From Kiloniella sp. EL199 (GTDB taxonomy: Bacteria; Pseudomonadota; Alphaproteobacteria; Kiloniellales; Kiloniellaceae): 64,000 bases of DNA. Location of the stretch: assembly GCF_900313065.1 (NCBI RefSeq), contig NZ_OMPU01000010.1, positions 868,001 through 932,000 of the forward strand, written 5' to 3'. The translations under genes were made by a program, and so were the position numbers. Position 1 is the stretch's first letter. Each line of letters begins with the position of its first letter. Positions 41,359 to 50,174 of the stretch are shown piece by piece. The notes below the pieces were generated by a model that was given only the letters and a program-made list of their open reading frames with translations, did no database searches and was not told where the DNA came from.

Positions 41359-42882
41359 ATGACACCCGAAACGCCCCTTTGGGAGTTTGTCGATATCACT
41401 AAGGCCTATCCTGGTGTTCTGGCAAACGACAAAGTCAACATCCGGCTGATGCCAGGATCGATCCACGGACTGCTGGGAGAAAACGGCTGCGGCAAGTCCA
41501 CAATGATCAAGACTTTGTCCGGCGTCCAGCAACCCGATAGTGGGCAGATCCTTCATAACGGCGAACCAGTAACGATCAGCGATCCCCAGGTGGCACGCGA
41601 TCTGGGTGTTGCAACTGTATTTCAGGAATTCTCCATCGTTCCGACCCTGTCGGTTGGCGAAAATATTTTTCTTGGCAACATGCCCCGATCCCGTCTTGGG
41701 GTAATAGACTGGGCCAAGGTTCACAAAGAAGCGGCACGGGTTTTGGCCGAGATGGATGTCGATGTTTCGCCCGAAATTATCACCGGAACGCTGTCGGTTG
41801 GCGAACAGCAATTGGTCGAGATCGCAAAGGCCATCGCAATGGATGCTCGTATGATCATCCTTGATGAGCCGACGGCTGCTCTTGGCGAGGATGAGATCGA
41901 ACGCCTGCACCAGCTTTTGCGTAGCATGCGTGAGCGCGGCACCGCGATTCTTTACGTGTCACATCGGTTGGATGAGGTTGAACGGATCGTTGATGAAGTG
42001 ACCATCCTACGCGGTGGTTGCGTTGTGCGGGCGAGCGGCGAGACAAAGATCAATGTCTCCGAGATTGTCAGCGCAATGGTTGGGGAAGACATCGGCGAAC
42101 ATTACCCCAAGGAACATAACGCAAGAGACGAAGTTGTGCTTGAAGCTTGCGAACTCGTAACGATCTCTGGTGTCAAAGATATTTCGTTTTCATTGCACCG
42201 AGGGGAAGTGTTGGGTTTAGGAGGCGTGTTAGGCAGCGGTCGCACGGAGATCGCCCGAGCCTTGTTCGGGACGGATCACCTGACCAGTGGGCTGATTAAA
42301 TTGAACGGCAATCCGGTTCACTTGCGCAGAGAAATCGATGCCATCCGAGCAGGGATTGCCCTGGTTCCCGAAAACCGCAAATTTGATGGTTTGTTCTTTA
42401 ATTTTCGCGCAAGCGGGAATGTCACTGCCGCTTCCCTTGGTGGGTTGGCCCGGTTTGGCGTTCTTAATTTGAAGGCCGAAGAAAAGGCTACCCACAACCT
42501 GATCCGCGACCTTGAAATCTCGACCCAAGCCGAGGAAAAGACGGTAAACTTTCTGTCTGGCGGCAACCAGCAGAAGATCGTGATCGCACGATGGCTGTTT
42601 TCGGATTCAGACATATTGATCCTTGATGAACCCACGCAAGGGATCGATATCGGCGCGAAGATTGCGGTCTACAAGCTGATCAACAAACTGACCCGCGCCG
42701 GTAAGTCCATCATCTTGATCAGTTCGGACCACGATGAGTTGTTGGCCATGAGCGATAGGATTGCAGTTGTCCATCACGGCACGATCGCACGCACAGTCAA
42801 GGCATCTGACCTTACTCATGACGACCTTGTTCGTGCATCCGCCGATATCCCCCATTCCAAGCCTAAGGAGGCGTTCGCATGA
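41359..42882 (+). CDS. Sugar ABC transporter ATPase 2 (RbsA/MglA-like)
   Basis: 507 residues from ATG 41359 (GAGGA upstream). First nucleotide-binding domain: Walker A GENGCGKSTM, signature LSVGEQQLVEIAKAI, Walker B MIILDEPTAAL. Second: GVLGSGRTEIARALFG in place of Walker A, signature LSGGNQQKIVIARWL, Walker B ILDEPTQGID. Overlaps the permease gene by four bases. Partner of binding protein 2. Confidence 0.9.
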   Translation: MTPETPLWEFVDITKAYPGVLANDKVNIRLMPGSIHGLLGENGCGKSTMIKTLSGVQQPDSGQILHNGEPVTISDPQVARDLGVATVFQEFSIVPTLSVGENIFLGNMPRSRLGVIDWAKVHKEAARVLAEMDVDVSPEIITGTLSVGEQQLVEIAKAIAMDARMIILDEPTAALGEDEIERLHQLLRSMRERGTAILYVSHRLDEVERIVDEVTILRGGCVVRASGETKINVSEIVSAMVGEDIGEHYPKEHNARDEVVLEACELVTISGVKDISFSLHRGEVLGLGGVLGSGRTEIARALFGTDHLTSGLIKLNGNPVHLRREIDAIRAGIALVPENRKFDGLFFNFRASGNVTAASLGGLARFGVLNLKAEEKATHNLIRDLEISTQAEEKTVNFLSGGNQQKIVIARWLFSDSDILILDEPTQGIDIGAKIAVYKLINKLTRAGKSIILISSDHDELLAMSDRIAVVHHGTIARTVKASDLTHDDLVRASADIPHSKPKEAFA

Positions 42883-43880
42883 AGCGGATCTTTGACACTC
42901 AGCTGATCGGGCCATTCGCGGCCATGGTGATCGTCGCCCTGATCGTGGCGCTTACGACAGAACGGTTTCTGAACCCCGGCAACCTGTCGAACCTGTCCTT
43001 GCAAGTGAGCATTGTGGCATTGATTGCGATCGGGTCTACCATCGTGATTTTCGCCGCTGGCATTGATCTGAGCTCTGGGTCGATGGTGGCTTTGTTGACG
43101 ATGATCCTGGCGCAAATGCTAAAATTTATTGGCATTCCACTGGTTTTGGCTTTGCCTCTTATACTGTTCGCCGGTGGTTTGCTCGGGCTCTTCATTGGAT
43201 TGATAACCGCTTATGGGCGTATCCCGTCGTTCATCACCACGCTCGCGGCCTTGATCGCGTTTCGGGGGTTGGCACTTACATTCAACAATGGTTCACCTAT
43301 CTTTTCGCTTGACCCGGCGTTGGAACCCATTTTCTACGGAAAATTGCTCGGCATTCCGTTACCATTTTTCTACCTGGTGTTCTTCTATGCTCTTGCCGCG
43401 TTCACGATGAACTTCACCAAACTGGGCCGTGAGATTTACGCCGTTGGTGGAAACCCCGCAGCTGCTGTTCTAACAGGCATCAATGTTCGCAAAGTTCAGG
43501 CAACGACATTTGTCATCGCTGGTTTCATGACGGCGGTCGGCGCAATCCTCATGTCGGCGCGCCTGAATTCTGGTTCGCCTAATTATGGCCAGACGCTTGA
43601 ACTTCAGGCCATTGCTGCCGCCGTGGTTGGCGGGGCGAGCCTCGCAGGTGGGCGCGGCAACATCCTCGCCACTCTGATGGGTGCGATGACCATTGTGATT
43701 GTTCAAAACGGACTGAACCTGAACGCAGCGCCGTCCTCGGTTCAGAACATCGTATTAGGTCTGATCATTCTGCTGGCTGTTGGCATCGACATGTGGCGTG
43801 CCGAAATCTCGACCCTGCTGGGTCGCATGTTCGGCCGCTCATCAAAAAAGCAATTGTCAAACGTAAAGAAGGAGGCCTGA
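42879..43880 (+). CDS. Sugar ABC transporter permease 2 (RbsC-like)
   Basis: 333 residues, about nine membrane helices. Family marks are FAAGIDLSSGSMVALLTM, the conserved loop GRIPSFITTLAALIAFRGLA, and LQAIAAAVVGGASLAGGRGN. It ends one base before the SDR gene, in the same operon as binding protein 2 and its ATPase. Confidence 0.9.
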   Translation: MKRIFDTQLIGPFAAMVIVALIVALTTERFLNPGNLSNLSLQVSIVALIAIGSTIVIFAAGIDLSSGSMVALLTMILAQMLKFIGIPLVLALPLILFAGGLLGLFIGLITAYGRIPSFITTLAALIAFRGLALTFNNGSPIFSLDPALEPIFYGKLLGIPLPFFYLVFFYALAAFTMNFTKLGREIYAVGGNPAAAVLTGINVRKVQATTFVIAGFMTAVGAILMSARLNSGSPNYGQTLELQAIAAAVVGGASLAGGRGNILATLMGAMTIVIVQNGLNLNAAPSSVQNIVLGLIILLAVGIDMWRAEISTLLGRMFGRSSKKQLSNVKKEA

Positions 43881-43881
43881 G

Positions 43882-44670
43882 ATGGATCTGGGGCTAAAAG
43901 ATAAACTTGTCCTTGTGACAGGTTCGGGCTCTGGCATCGGTAAAGCCACTGCCAAGGTATACCTCGAAGAAAATGCTCGGGTTATCGTACATGGCTTAAC
44001 CGAGGCGGAGGTCTCTGCCTGTGTCGACGATCTGTCGGTTTTGGGTAAAGTTGAAGGCATTGCGGCCGATCTGACCAAAGCCGCTGATGCAGAAGCGCTG
44101 GCGAACTTTGCGCAAGCACGTGGCACAGTCGATGTGTTGGTCAACAATGTCGGCATTTTTTCGGTCAAGCCGTTCGAGGAACTGACCGACGACGATTGGA
44201 TGCGTTACTTCAATATCAACGTTTTGTCGGCTGTGCGGATGAGCCGGATCTTGCTTCCAACTATGCTGAAGCGAGGTGAGGGGGCCATCATTAACATGGC
44301 CAGCGAAGCCGCGGTTAAACCACTGCCTCAGATGGTACATTACTCTGTCACCAAAACTGCCATGTTAGGTCTGACCCGTGGCATGGCAGAACTGACAAAA
44401 GGCACGAAAGTTCGGATCAACTCAATCCTGCCCGGCCCAACCTGGACCGAAGGGGTTGAAGCCTATTTTGACGGGTTAGCCGATCAAAAGGGCGAACCGC
44501 TCGACACGATTGTCGACAACTACTTCAAAGCAGACGAGCCAACATCGCTGATTCAAAGGTTCGTGCAACCCGACGAAGTCGCCCGAATGATCGTAACGAT
44601 TTCGGCAAGCACAGCTTCAAACGGCGCGGCGCACCGGATCGAAGGCGGCATCGTTCGCAACATTCTTTAA
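43882..44670 (+). CDS. Short-chain dehydrogenase/reductase
   Basis: 262 residues, classical SDR. Cofactor loop VTGSGSGIGKATAKV, NNVGIFSVKPF, and the catalytic set NMASEAAVKPLP with YSVTKTAML (Ser, Tyr, Lys). Substrate unknown; in sugar catabolic operons such enzymes oxidise C1 of an aldose or a hydroxyl of a sugar acid. It begins directly after the permease gene, with GGAGG overlapping the permease end. Confidence 0.82.
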   Translation: MDLGLKDKLVLVTGSGSGIGKATAKVYLEENARVIVHGLTEAEVSACVDDLSVLGKVEGIAADLTKAADAEALANFAQARGTVDVLVNNVGIFSVKPFEELTDDDWMRYFNINVLSAVRMSRILLPTMLKRGEGAIINMASEAAVKPLPQMVHYSVTKTAMLGLTRGMAELTKGTKVRINSILPGPTWTEGVEAYFDGLADQKGEPLDTIVDNYFKADEPTSLIQRFVQPDEVARMIVTISASTASNGAAHRIEGGIVRNIL

Positions 44671-44692
44671 CAACAAGAAAGAGGAGCCCGTC

Positions 44693-45187
44693 ATGGCCGC
44701 CCTTACATTCTCTCATATCGGCATCACTGTACCAGACCTGGAAAAGGCCGTGGAATTTTACTCCAAGGCATTTGGTCTCTACGTGCTGATGGAGCCGACC
44801 GAAATCCTGCATGACGAAAGCGCCATCGGTCAGATGTGCGACGACGTTTTTGGCGAAGGCTGGGGCAAGTTCCGCATAGCCCACTTGTCGATGGGTGATG
44901 GCGTCGGAATCGAGCTGTTCGAATTTCCAAAGACCATCGATGAAGAGCGTCCGTTCGAATATTGGCGCCGCGGTTTGTTCCATTTCTGCGTTCAGGATGA
45001 AGACTTGGAAGGTCGCGTCAAGGTTATTGAAGAACTGGGCGGGCGTCAGCGCATGAGCCAAGTGCGCAAGTACTATCCCGGCGAGAAGCCATATCGCATG
45101 GTCTATATGGAAGACCCGTTCGGCAACATCTTTGAGCTCTACAGCCATTCTTACGAGCTTACATACTCGGCGGGTGCCTATGACTGA
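44693..45187 (+). CDS. VOC (glyoxalase/dioxygenase-fold) protein
   Basis: 164 residues with two beta-alpha-beta-beta-beta units. Likely metal ligands are His in FSHIGITVPDLEKAVEFY, Glu in GIELFEFP, His in GLFHFCVQDEDLEG and Glu in NIFELYSHS. The family includes glyoxalases, epimerases, dioxygenases and lyases, so the reaction cannot be named. Its place between an SDR and a hydroxyacid dehydrogenase suggests it handles a keto or diketo sugar acid. It overlaps the next gene by eight bases. Confidence 0.75.
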   Translation: MAALTFSHIGITVPDLEKAVEFYSKAFGLYVLMEPTEILHDESAIGQMCDDVFGEGWGKFRIAHLSMGDGVGIELFEFPKTIDEERPFEYWRRGLFHFCVQDEDLEGRVKVIEELGGRQRMSQVRKYYPGEKPYRMVYMEDPFGNIFELYSHSYELTYSAGAYD

Positions 45188-46211
45188 TCGCACCAACGTC
45201 ACTCCCCGAACGGACAAGCCCAAGGTCGTGATCACTGATTACGACTTTGGAGACGTCAAAGTTGAGACGGAAACTCTTGAAGCTGCTGGTGCCGAAGTGA
45301 TCGCGCTGCAGGCAAAGCGCCAGGAAGACCTGTTCGACGTTGCACCCCACTGTGCTGCAATGATCAATCAATATGCCCGGATTGGGAAAGAAACGATCAC
45401 GCGGATGCAGAAATGCGAGGTCATCGCGCGCTACGGTGTGGGTGTGGATATCGTGGATATCGGCGCAGCGACGGACAAAGGTATCTTGGTCACCAATGTG
45501 CAAAACTATTGCACGGAAGAGGTCGCAGATCACGCAATTGCCCTTTGGCTTACGTTGGCCCGCAAGCTGCCTGAATACGACAGGGCCACGCATGCCGGTG
45601 TCTGGCAGTGGCAAAGCGGCCAGCCCGTTTACCGGTTGCGCGGTCGTACGATGGGTGTCGTCTCGCTGGGCAAGATCGGACAAGCTATTGTGGCGCGAGC
45701 GCAAGCCTTCGGGGTTACTGTCATCGCGTATGATCCATTTCTTCCGGCAAAGATCGCCGCGAAGATTGGCGTCGAATTGGTGAGTAAGCAGGATTTGCTC
45801 ATGCGGTCCGACTACATCCTGATGCAGGCGCCGATGACGCCAGACACGCATCATTTTCTGTCGGACGCCGAGTTCGCAGCCATGAAGCCGGGCGCGATCC
45901 TTGTGAACACTGGGCGCGGGCCGACCGTCGATAACAAGGCGTTGTTCCGGGCGCTGACCGAGGGCCACCTCGCCGCAGCTGGGCTCGACGACCCCGAAGA
46001 AGAGCCCGCCAAGCGCGCTAATTGGACGCCGGATGACAACCCGCTTTTCACTTTGCCCAACGTCCTCGTGTCCCCCCATGCTGCCTACTACTCTGAGGAG
46101 TCCATTCGCGCCGCACGGGTCACAGCAGCCACGCAGGTGGCCAAGGTCCTGACAGGGCAAAAACCAGACTACACCGTCAACGCCGAAGCGTTGGCTGTAT
46201 CAACCGCATAA
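45180..46211 (+). CDS. D-2-hydroxyacid dehydrogenase (SerA/CtBP-like)
   Basis: 343 residues from ATG 45180. The NAD site reads GRTMGVVSLGKIGQAIVARA. Catalytic residues: Arg in VNTGRGPTVDN, Glu in GLDDPEEEPA, His in NVLVSPHAAYYSEESIRAA. It should interconvert a 2-keto acid and a D-2-hydroxy acid with NAD(P)H. The substrate could be a sugar-derived keto acid of this pathway. The overlap with the VOC gene implies coordinated production. Confidence 0.82.
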   Translation: MTDRTNVTPRTDKPKVVITDYDFGDVKVETETLEAAGAEVIALQAKRQEDLFDVAPHCAAMINQYARIGKETITRMQKCEVIARYGVGVDIVDIGAATDKGILVTNVQNYCTEEVADHAIALWLTLARKLPEYDRATHAGVWQWQSGQPVYRLRGRTMGVVSLGKIGQAIVARAQAFGVTVIAYDPFLPAKIAAKIGVELVSKQDLLMRSDYILMQAPMTPDTHHFLSDAEFAAMKPGAILVNTGRGPTVDNKALFRALTEGHLAAAGLDDPEEEPAKRANWTPDDNPLFTLPNVLVSPHAAYYSEESIRAARVTAATQVAKVLTGQKPDYTVNAEALAVSTA

Positions 46212-46223
46212 CAGGAGATAAAA

Positions 46224-46913
46224 ATGCCAGACGTGAGCACGGACCTGAGGGTCTTTAACGATTTTGAACGCAACCCGGACCTGCTGAAGAAATTCGATAA
46301 GGTTCTGGAGGTCTATTCTGCCGCCGCCATCTTCGCCGATGTTCAATACCGTACGGGCGTAATGGACAGCGCCATCAAGCCCGCTTTCCGAGCGAAAGTA
46401 ACAGGTCAGGCCGTGACCGTTCAGCTGTCTAAAGGCGATCTGGTTGATCCATTAAAAGCGCTTGAAATGGCGCAGTCCGGCGATGTGATCGTTGTGGACG
46501 CGGGCGGGGATCAGCAAACGTCGGTCTGCGGCGGTCTGATGGGTGGATTGGCCCAGAATCGCGGCATTCGCGGCATGATCGTTGATGGCACCGGTCGCGA
46601 TACGGATGAATTGGAAGATATCAACTGGCCGATCTGGACACGGGCAATTACGCCGCGTGGCACGCACACGATGTTCTCTGAACGCAAAGAAGAGCTTTCG
46701 ATCAACGTGCCAATCGCCTGCGGGGGTGTCGTTGTGAACCCGGGTGATTTCATCGTTGCCGATCTGATGGGCGTCGTCGTGATTCCTCAGGAAATTGCGG
46801 AAGAAACTGTGCGCCTTGCTCAGGAACAGGCGGATCGTGAAGAGAAAACCCGCGAATGGGTTGCACAGGGTAAAACGGTTGAGGATCTACTGAATGAATT
46901 CGGTCGCATCTGA
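46224..46913 (+). CDS. RraA-like protein (HMG/CHA aldolase or oxaloacetate decarboxylase fold)
   Basis: 229 residues. The family core is clear: VDAGGDQQTSVCGGLMGGLA and then GIRGMIVDGTGRDTDELE, where Arg and Asp bind the substrate and metal in class II pyruvate aldolases of this type. The longer length than RraA itself fits the aldolase/decarboxylase branch. It may cleave a keto acid to pyruvate or another keto acid. It overlaps dgoK by 20 bases. Confidence 0.75.
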   Translation: MPDVSTDLRVFNDFERNPDLLKKFDKVLEVYSAAAIFADVQYRTGVMDSAIKPAFRAKVTGQAVTVQLSKGDLVDPLKALEMAQSGDVIVVDAGGDQQTSVCGGLMGGLAQNRGIRGMIVDGTGRDTDELEDINWPIWTRAITPRGTHTMFSERKEELSINVPIACGGVVVNPGDFIVADLMGVVVIPQEIAEETVRLAQEQADREEKTREWVAQGKTVEDLLNEFGRI

Positions 46914-47814
46914 GCCTGCCCTGATTGGCGTTGATTGGGGTACTTCGTCGCTTCGTGCTTTTCTTATCAGCACGGAAGGCGACGTAATTGACGGCGTTTC
47001 GTCTTCGGAAGGCATCATGAAGGCTGATAGCCAGACTTTTGAGGCGGTCCTTGACCGTCTCATCAGCCCATGGGCTGTCAGCACAGACCTTCCGATCCTC
47101 GCGTCGGGGATGATCACCAGTCGGAATGGCTGGGTGGAAACGCCCTATGCCGAGATGCCGTTGGGTGCTGGTGATCTGGCGCGTGCTTTGGTCCCGCATG
47201 AATCGATGAACAATTTGCAAATCCACTTCGTGACGGGGGCCTCGACTGAGCACGCCGGAGGGCCGGACGTCATGCGGGGTGAGGAAACTCAGATTATCGG
47301 TGCGTCTTCGCTTGGTTTGAGCGAAGGCACATTCGTGATGCCGGGAACGCACAGCAAATGGGTTCAGGTTACGGACGGACAGATCCTGGATTTCTCAACC
47401 TACATGACAGGCGAGATATTCGCCGCGTTGAAAGGGCATACCATTCTAGGCACCTTCATGAAAAACGATGCTTTCAACGAAGAAGCGTTCGTGATGGGGG
47501 TCAAAGCAGGGCTTAAGGGCGGATCAAACCTATTGCACAGCCTCTTTTATGTCAGGACACTTCCTCTGATGGGGAAAATTCCAAAGGTTGCCACGGCTGA
47601 CTACATGTCCGGCTTGCTTATCGCCACCGAAGTTGCGGCTGCGACTGACGGTGCTGAAGATTTTGGTACAATAACAATTGTAGGACGAAACGACTTGTCA
47701 GACCGATACGAAATTGCACTCAAAACTGCCGGCTATGAAAGCAGACATGCGCCTGATGACATCGTTGCAAAGGGTCATTTCCTTATTGCCCGGGCTGCGG
47801 GGTTGGTCGGATGA
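46894..47814 (+). CDS. dgoK: 2-keto-3-deoxygalactonokinase (DgoK-like)
   Basis: 306 residues. The phosphate-binding loop is IGVDWGTSSLRAFLI; later parts follow DgoK (GMITSRNGWVETPY, VMRGEETQIIGAS, VMPGTHSKWVQV, TYMTGEIFAAL). DgoK phosphorylates 2-keto-3-deoxy-galactonate at C6 with ATP. Its start lies inside the RraA-like gene and its stop overlaps dgoA (ATGA). With DgoA it forms the lower part of the De Ley-Doudoroff route. Confidence 0.9.
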   Translation: MNSVASEPALIGVDWGTSSLRAFLISTEGDVIDGVSSSEGIMKADSQTFEAVLDRLISPWAVSTDLPILASGMITSRNGWVETPYAEMPLGAGDLARALVPHESMNNLQIHFVTGASTEHAGGPDVMRGEETQIIGASSLGLSEGTFVMPGTHSKWVQVTDGQILDFSTYMTGEIFAALKGHTILGTFMKNDAFNEEAFVMGVKAGLKGGSNLLHSLFYVRTLPLMGKIPKVATADYMSGLLIATEVAAATDGAEDFGTITIVGRNDLSDRYEIALKTAGYESRHAPDDIVAKGHFLIARAAGLVG

Positions 47815-48437
47815 CAAATCTCGCCACTGCTCTCTCTCAGAACGCGCTGATAGCGATTCTGAGGGGGTTGGAGACGAAAAACGCGCTGTCCGTTGCGGAC
47901 ACGCTTGTTGAGGCTGGTTTTCGGATCATTGAGGTTCCTCTGAACTCTCCTGAACCGCTTTCTTCGATCGAAGTGATCGCGCAACACCATGGGCAGGCGG
48001 CGATTGTCGGCGCAGGCACTGTTTTGACAGTAGAGCAGGTCGACGCTGTCGCAGATGCAGGCGGGCGTATCATCGTGTCACCGAATATGAACCCTGATGT
48101 CGGACGCGCCGCTGCTGCGCGCGGGTTGTATTGGTGTCCGGGCGTCATGACCCCATCCGAGGCATTTACCGCTTTGGATCTTGGTGCATCCGTGCTCAAG
48201 TTCTTTCCAGCTGAACTAATGTCGCCAGCAGCCATCGCCGCCATGCGGGCCGTTTTACCCAAAGATGCTGTGGTGGTTGCGGTAGGTGGGATCACGCCAG
48301 AAACCATGGCCCCGTATCACGCTGTGGGTGTGGACGGGTATGGTCTTGGATCAGCACTGTTCAAACCGAGCTATGCATTGGATGATATCGGTAGGCGCGC
48401 GCGCGCCTTCACCAGCGCATTGGAGGAATTAGATTGA
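47811..48437 (+). CDS. dgoA: 2-keto-3-deoxy-6-phosphogalactonate aldolase (DgoA-like)
   Basis: 208 residues, class I KDPG/KDPGal aldolase TIM barrel. Visible: LIAILRGLETKNALSVADTL (Glu near the active site is usual in IxRG), GAGTVLTVEQVDAVADAG, and the Schiff-base lysine in ASVLKFFPAELMSP. The product pair is pyruvate and glyceraldehyde 3-phosphate. It lies last among the intact genes of the operon; the SDR remnant overlaps its stop. Confidence 0.9.
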   Translation: MTNLATALSQNALIAILRGLETKNALSVADTLVEAGFRIIEVPLNSPEPLSSIEVIAQHHGQAAIVGAGTVLTVEQVDAVADAGGRIIVSPNMNPDVGRAAAARGLYWCPGVMTPSEAFTALDLGASVLKFFPAELMSPAAIAAMRAVLPKDAVVVAVGGITPETMAPYHAVGVDGYGLGSALFKPSYALDDIGRRARAFTSALEELD

Positions 48438-48665
48438 AACAGGTCCTTGTCACAGGCGGTACACGGAGTATTGGTGAAGGGATAGCGAGGTCGGCCGAAG
48501 CTGGATGGTCCCGCCATCACCGCATCCGTGTCCCAAACCGAACTGGACAGTTTCGAGCCTCAAGATGGAATCACCGTCCGGCGTCTTGATGTCATCGATC
48601 AGACTGAGGTTTTTGATGACCTGACGCGTCTCGATGCATTGGTGAATTGTGGAGGCATTCTTTTG
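48434..48665 (+). pseudogene. SDR gene remnant, frameshifted and 3'-truncated
   Basis: From TTG 48434 the frame gives KQVLVTGGTRSIGEGIA, an SDR cofactor loop, then loses phase. A second frame resumes near 48510 with ITVRRLDVIDQTEV and LDALVNCGGILLRG, the next conserved SDR strands. Homology then stops where a mobC-like gene, in the other direction, begins. The gene once extended the operon but is now dead. Confidence 0.75.
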
Positions 48666-48892
48666 CGGGGTTTGGGCAATGATTCGGAATTTTCGAATAA
48701 TCGCTCGCGAATATATCCATTCAAAGATTTATTTCCGGCCAAGCGAGTAAGCTCATTGCGTTCTGCTTCTGATAACCTCAAAGAAATCGGTGAGGGGCGC
48801 TTTGGTTTACTTTTTTTGCCAGGTACAGATACGCTTGATTGAAATGCAGACTTGATTGATTTGGATGAATTGTTTTTTAAGGAGCTTTTCAT
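48666..48892 (-). pseudogene. MobC-like mobilisation gene, 3'-truncated
   Basis: ATG 48892 with GAGGAA upstream. A Lys/Ser-rich start leads to ISLRLSEAERNELTRLAGNK and SLNGYIRERLF, the ribbon-helix-helix of MobC-type relaxosome proteins. After about residue 75 (KPRKR) the sequence is that of the SDR remnant read backwards, so the C-terminal part is lost. It shows that the island end was once part of a mobilisable or conjugative element. Confidence 0.6.
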
Positions 48893-49015
48893 GGCCGGGG
48901 TTCCTCAATTTTATCGTCTATTTCATTATCCAAACTGTTAGGATTTGTTTGTTATAATTGAGTATTCCAGTCTTCTAAGATTTCAAACAACGTGTTCGAA
49001 CTTAGTAAGTCCGTG

Positions 49016-49196
49016 TCCGCCACTGTTTGGCAGATGAAGCGCTTTGCTTTTATGATGTTCTTTAAATTTATTTCCGATATAATTCTTTATGGCAACCTAA
49101 GCTGACAGAGAATTTTCCCTATAAGACTTTGAAATAAAATATTTAATCAGTAAATTTATAGTTTGTCGATTATGAATTGTCGTGTGAATGGTTTTC
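49016..49196 (+). repeat. Direct repeat, right copy (island boundary)
   Basis: Starts TCCGCCACTGTTTGGCAGAT like the left copy at 32063 and continues for about 181 bp with four substitutions and one single-base deletion. The bases before it do not form a tRNA, so only the 3' tail of the tRNA is duplicated. Beyond it the sequence is presumed to be the original chromosomal flank. Confidence 0.9.
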
Positions 49197-49547
49197 TTGT
49201 TTATAGTTTCCGTTATATTTTTTGCTTGCAGGCTACAGAGTGGTCGGAATTTTTTTTCAATTCAGGTTGATTGAGGCATGTAGAAAGCCTAAATAGGATG
49301 ATAGCAAAAAACTTGGGAATAAATTTATTTATGTTATCTGCTTTGATCCTTTCAATTTTCCGTGCCCTTACTTTCACGCCTGAGCCTGCACGGGCTGTCG
49401 TTCCTGTGCATATTAAGCGCCGCAGTCAACAATCGAAACAAAGAAGTTTTCGTGATTGTTAATTGATGATTTCTCGGTTGAATGGCCGAATTTCTATCGA
49501 TTATGAGATCATAATTTTATGATACAGCAGACTTTTCTGGGATCTCT
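49197..49547. other. Intergenic stretch, no firm gene
   Basis: A frame from ATG 49298 to 49462 would give a 54-residue peptide with one hydrophobic stretch (INLFMLSALILSIFRAL) and a basic tail. The ribosome site is weak, so it is noted but not called as a gene. Confidence 0.35.
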
Positions 49548-50156
49548 ATGAAAGCTTTAGGGTTTCTGAAACAGGTACAAAAGTTTTGGTCTTCAGAACA
49601 TGAGAGCCTTCGCTGGTGGCATCTGCTTTTTACATTTAAACGGGCAGAAAATTCTCTTGCAAACCACTCGTATGGCCTTGCTCGGTTAATACCGTTTTTA
49701 CTTCTTGTCGCATTGGTAACTTTATTTGCGGGGTTAACGATTCCTATTCTTAGGGTTGAAAAGTTTTTTCTTTTTGAAGACCTTATCTCAATCTCTGGTG
49801 CTATTTCTCAGCTTGTGCAAAGTGGTGAGTATCTTATTGCTGTTATCATTTTATTGTTTTCGGTAATTTTCCCTACGATTAAAATTCTGGTTGCTGATTA
49901 TATCTGGCGAGCACGTTCTGTCGGTCATAAATCGGTTAAAAGAGCTGTGAAGCTAATTGACCTGTTGGGAAAGTGGAGCATGCTTGATGTTTTTATCGTT
50001 GGTATGATTGTTATTTCTGCAAAGTCTTCTGGTATGGCAAGTGCGACCTCGCAACCGGGAATGTACTATTTCGGTGCATCTGTAATATCTTCTATGATTG
50101 CAGTCGTTCTTCTTAAGCGTGCTATTGATAAAATAACGTCAAGCCTCGTTAGTTAG
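49548..50156 (+). CDS. PqiA-like membrane protein
   Basis: 202 residues with four membrane helices. The PqiA-type core is seen in GLTIPILRVEKFFLFEDLIS, then AVIILLFSVIFPTIKILVADY, and VKLIDLLGKWSMLDVFIVGM with the conserved KWSM.DVF motif. PqiA proteins work in the inner membrane with MCE-type partners in envelope lipid transport; no such partner is beside it here. A Cys-rich zinc motif typical of full PqiA is absent, so this is the short single-domain form. Confidence 0.78.
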   Translation: MKALGFLKQVQKFWSSEHESLRWWHLLFTFKRAENSLANHSYGLARLIPFLLLVALVTLFAGLTIPILRVEKFFLFEDLISISGAISQLVQSGEYLIAVIILLFSVIFPTIKILVADYIWRARSVGHKSVKRAVKLIDLLGKWSMLDVFIVGMIVISAKSSGMASATSQPGMYYFGASVISSMIAVVLLKRAIDKITSSLVS

Positions 50157-50174
50157 AGCATATTTCATACTGGT

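Noticed and set aside
48961-49022. Possible second tRNA just before the right repeat (TTCGAA close to a CCA end)
   Set aside because: The bases do not form a T arm or acceptor stem; only the last seven bases match the tRNA end.
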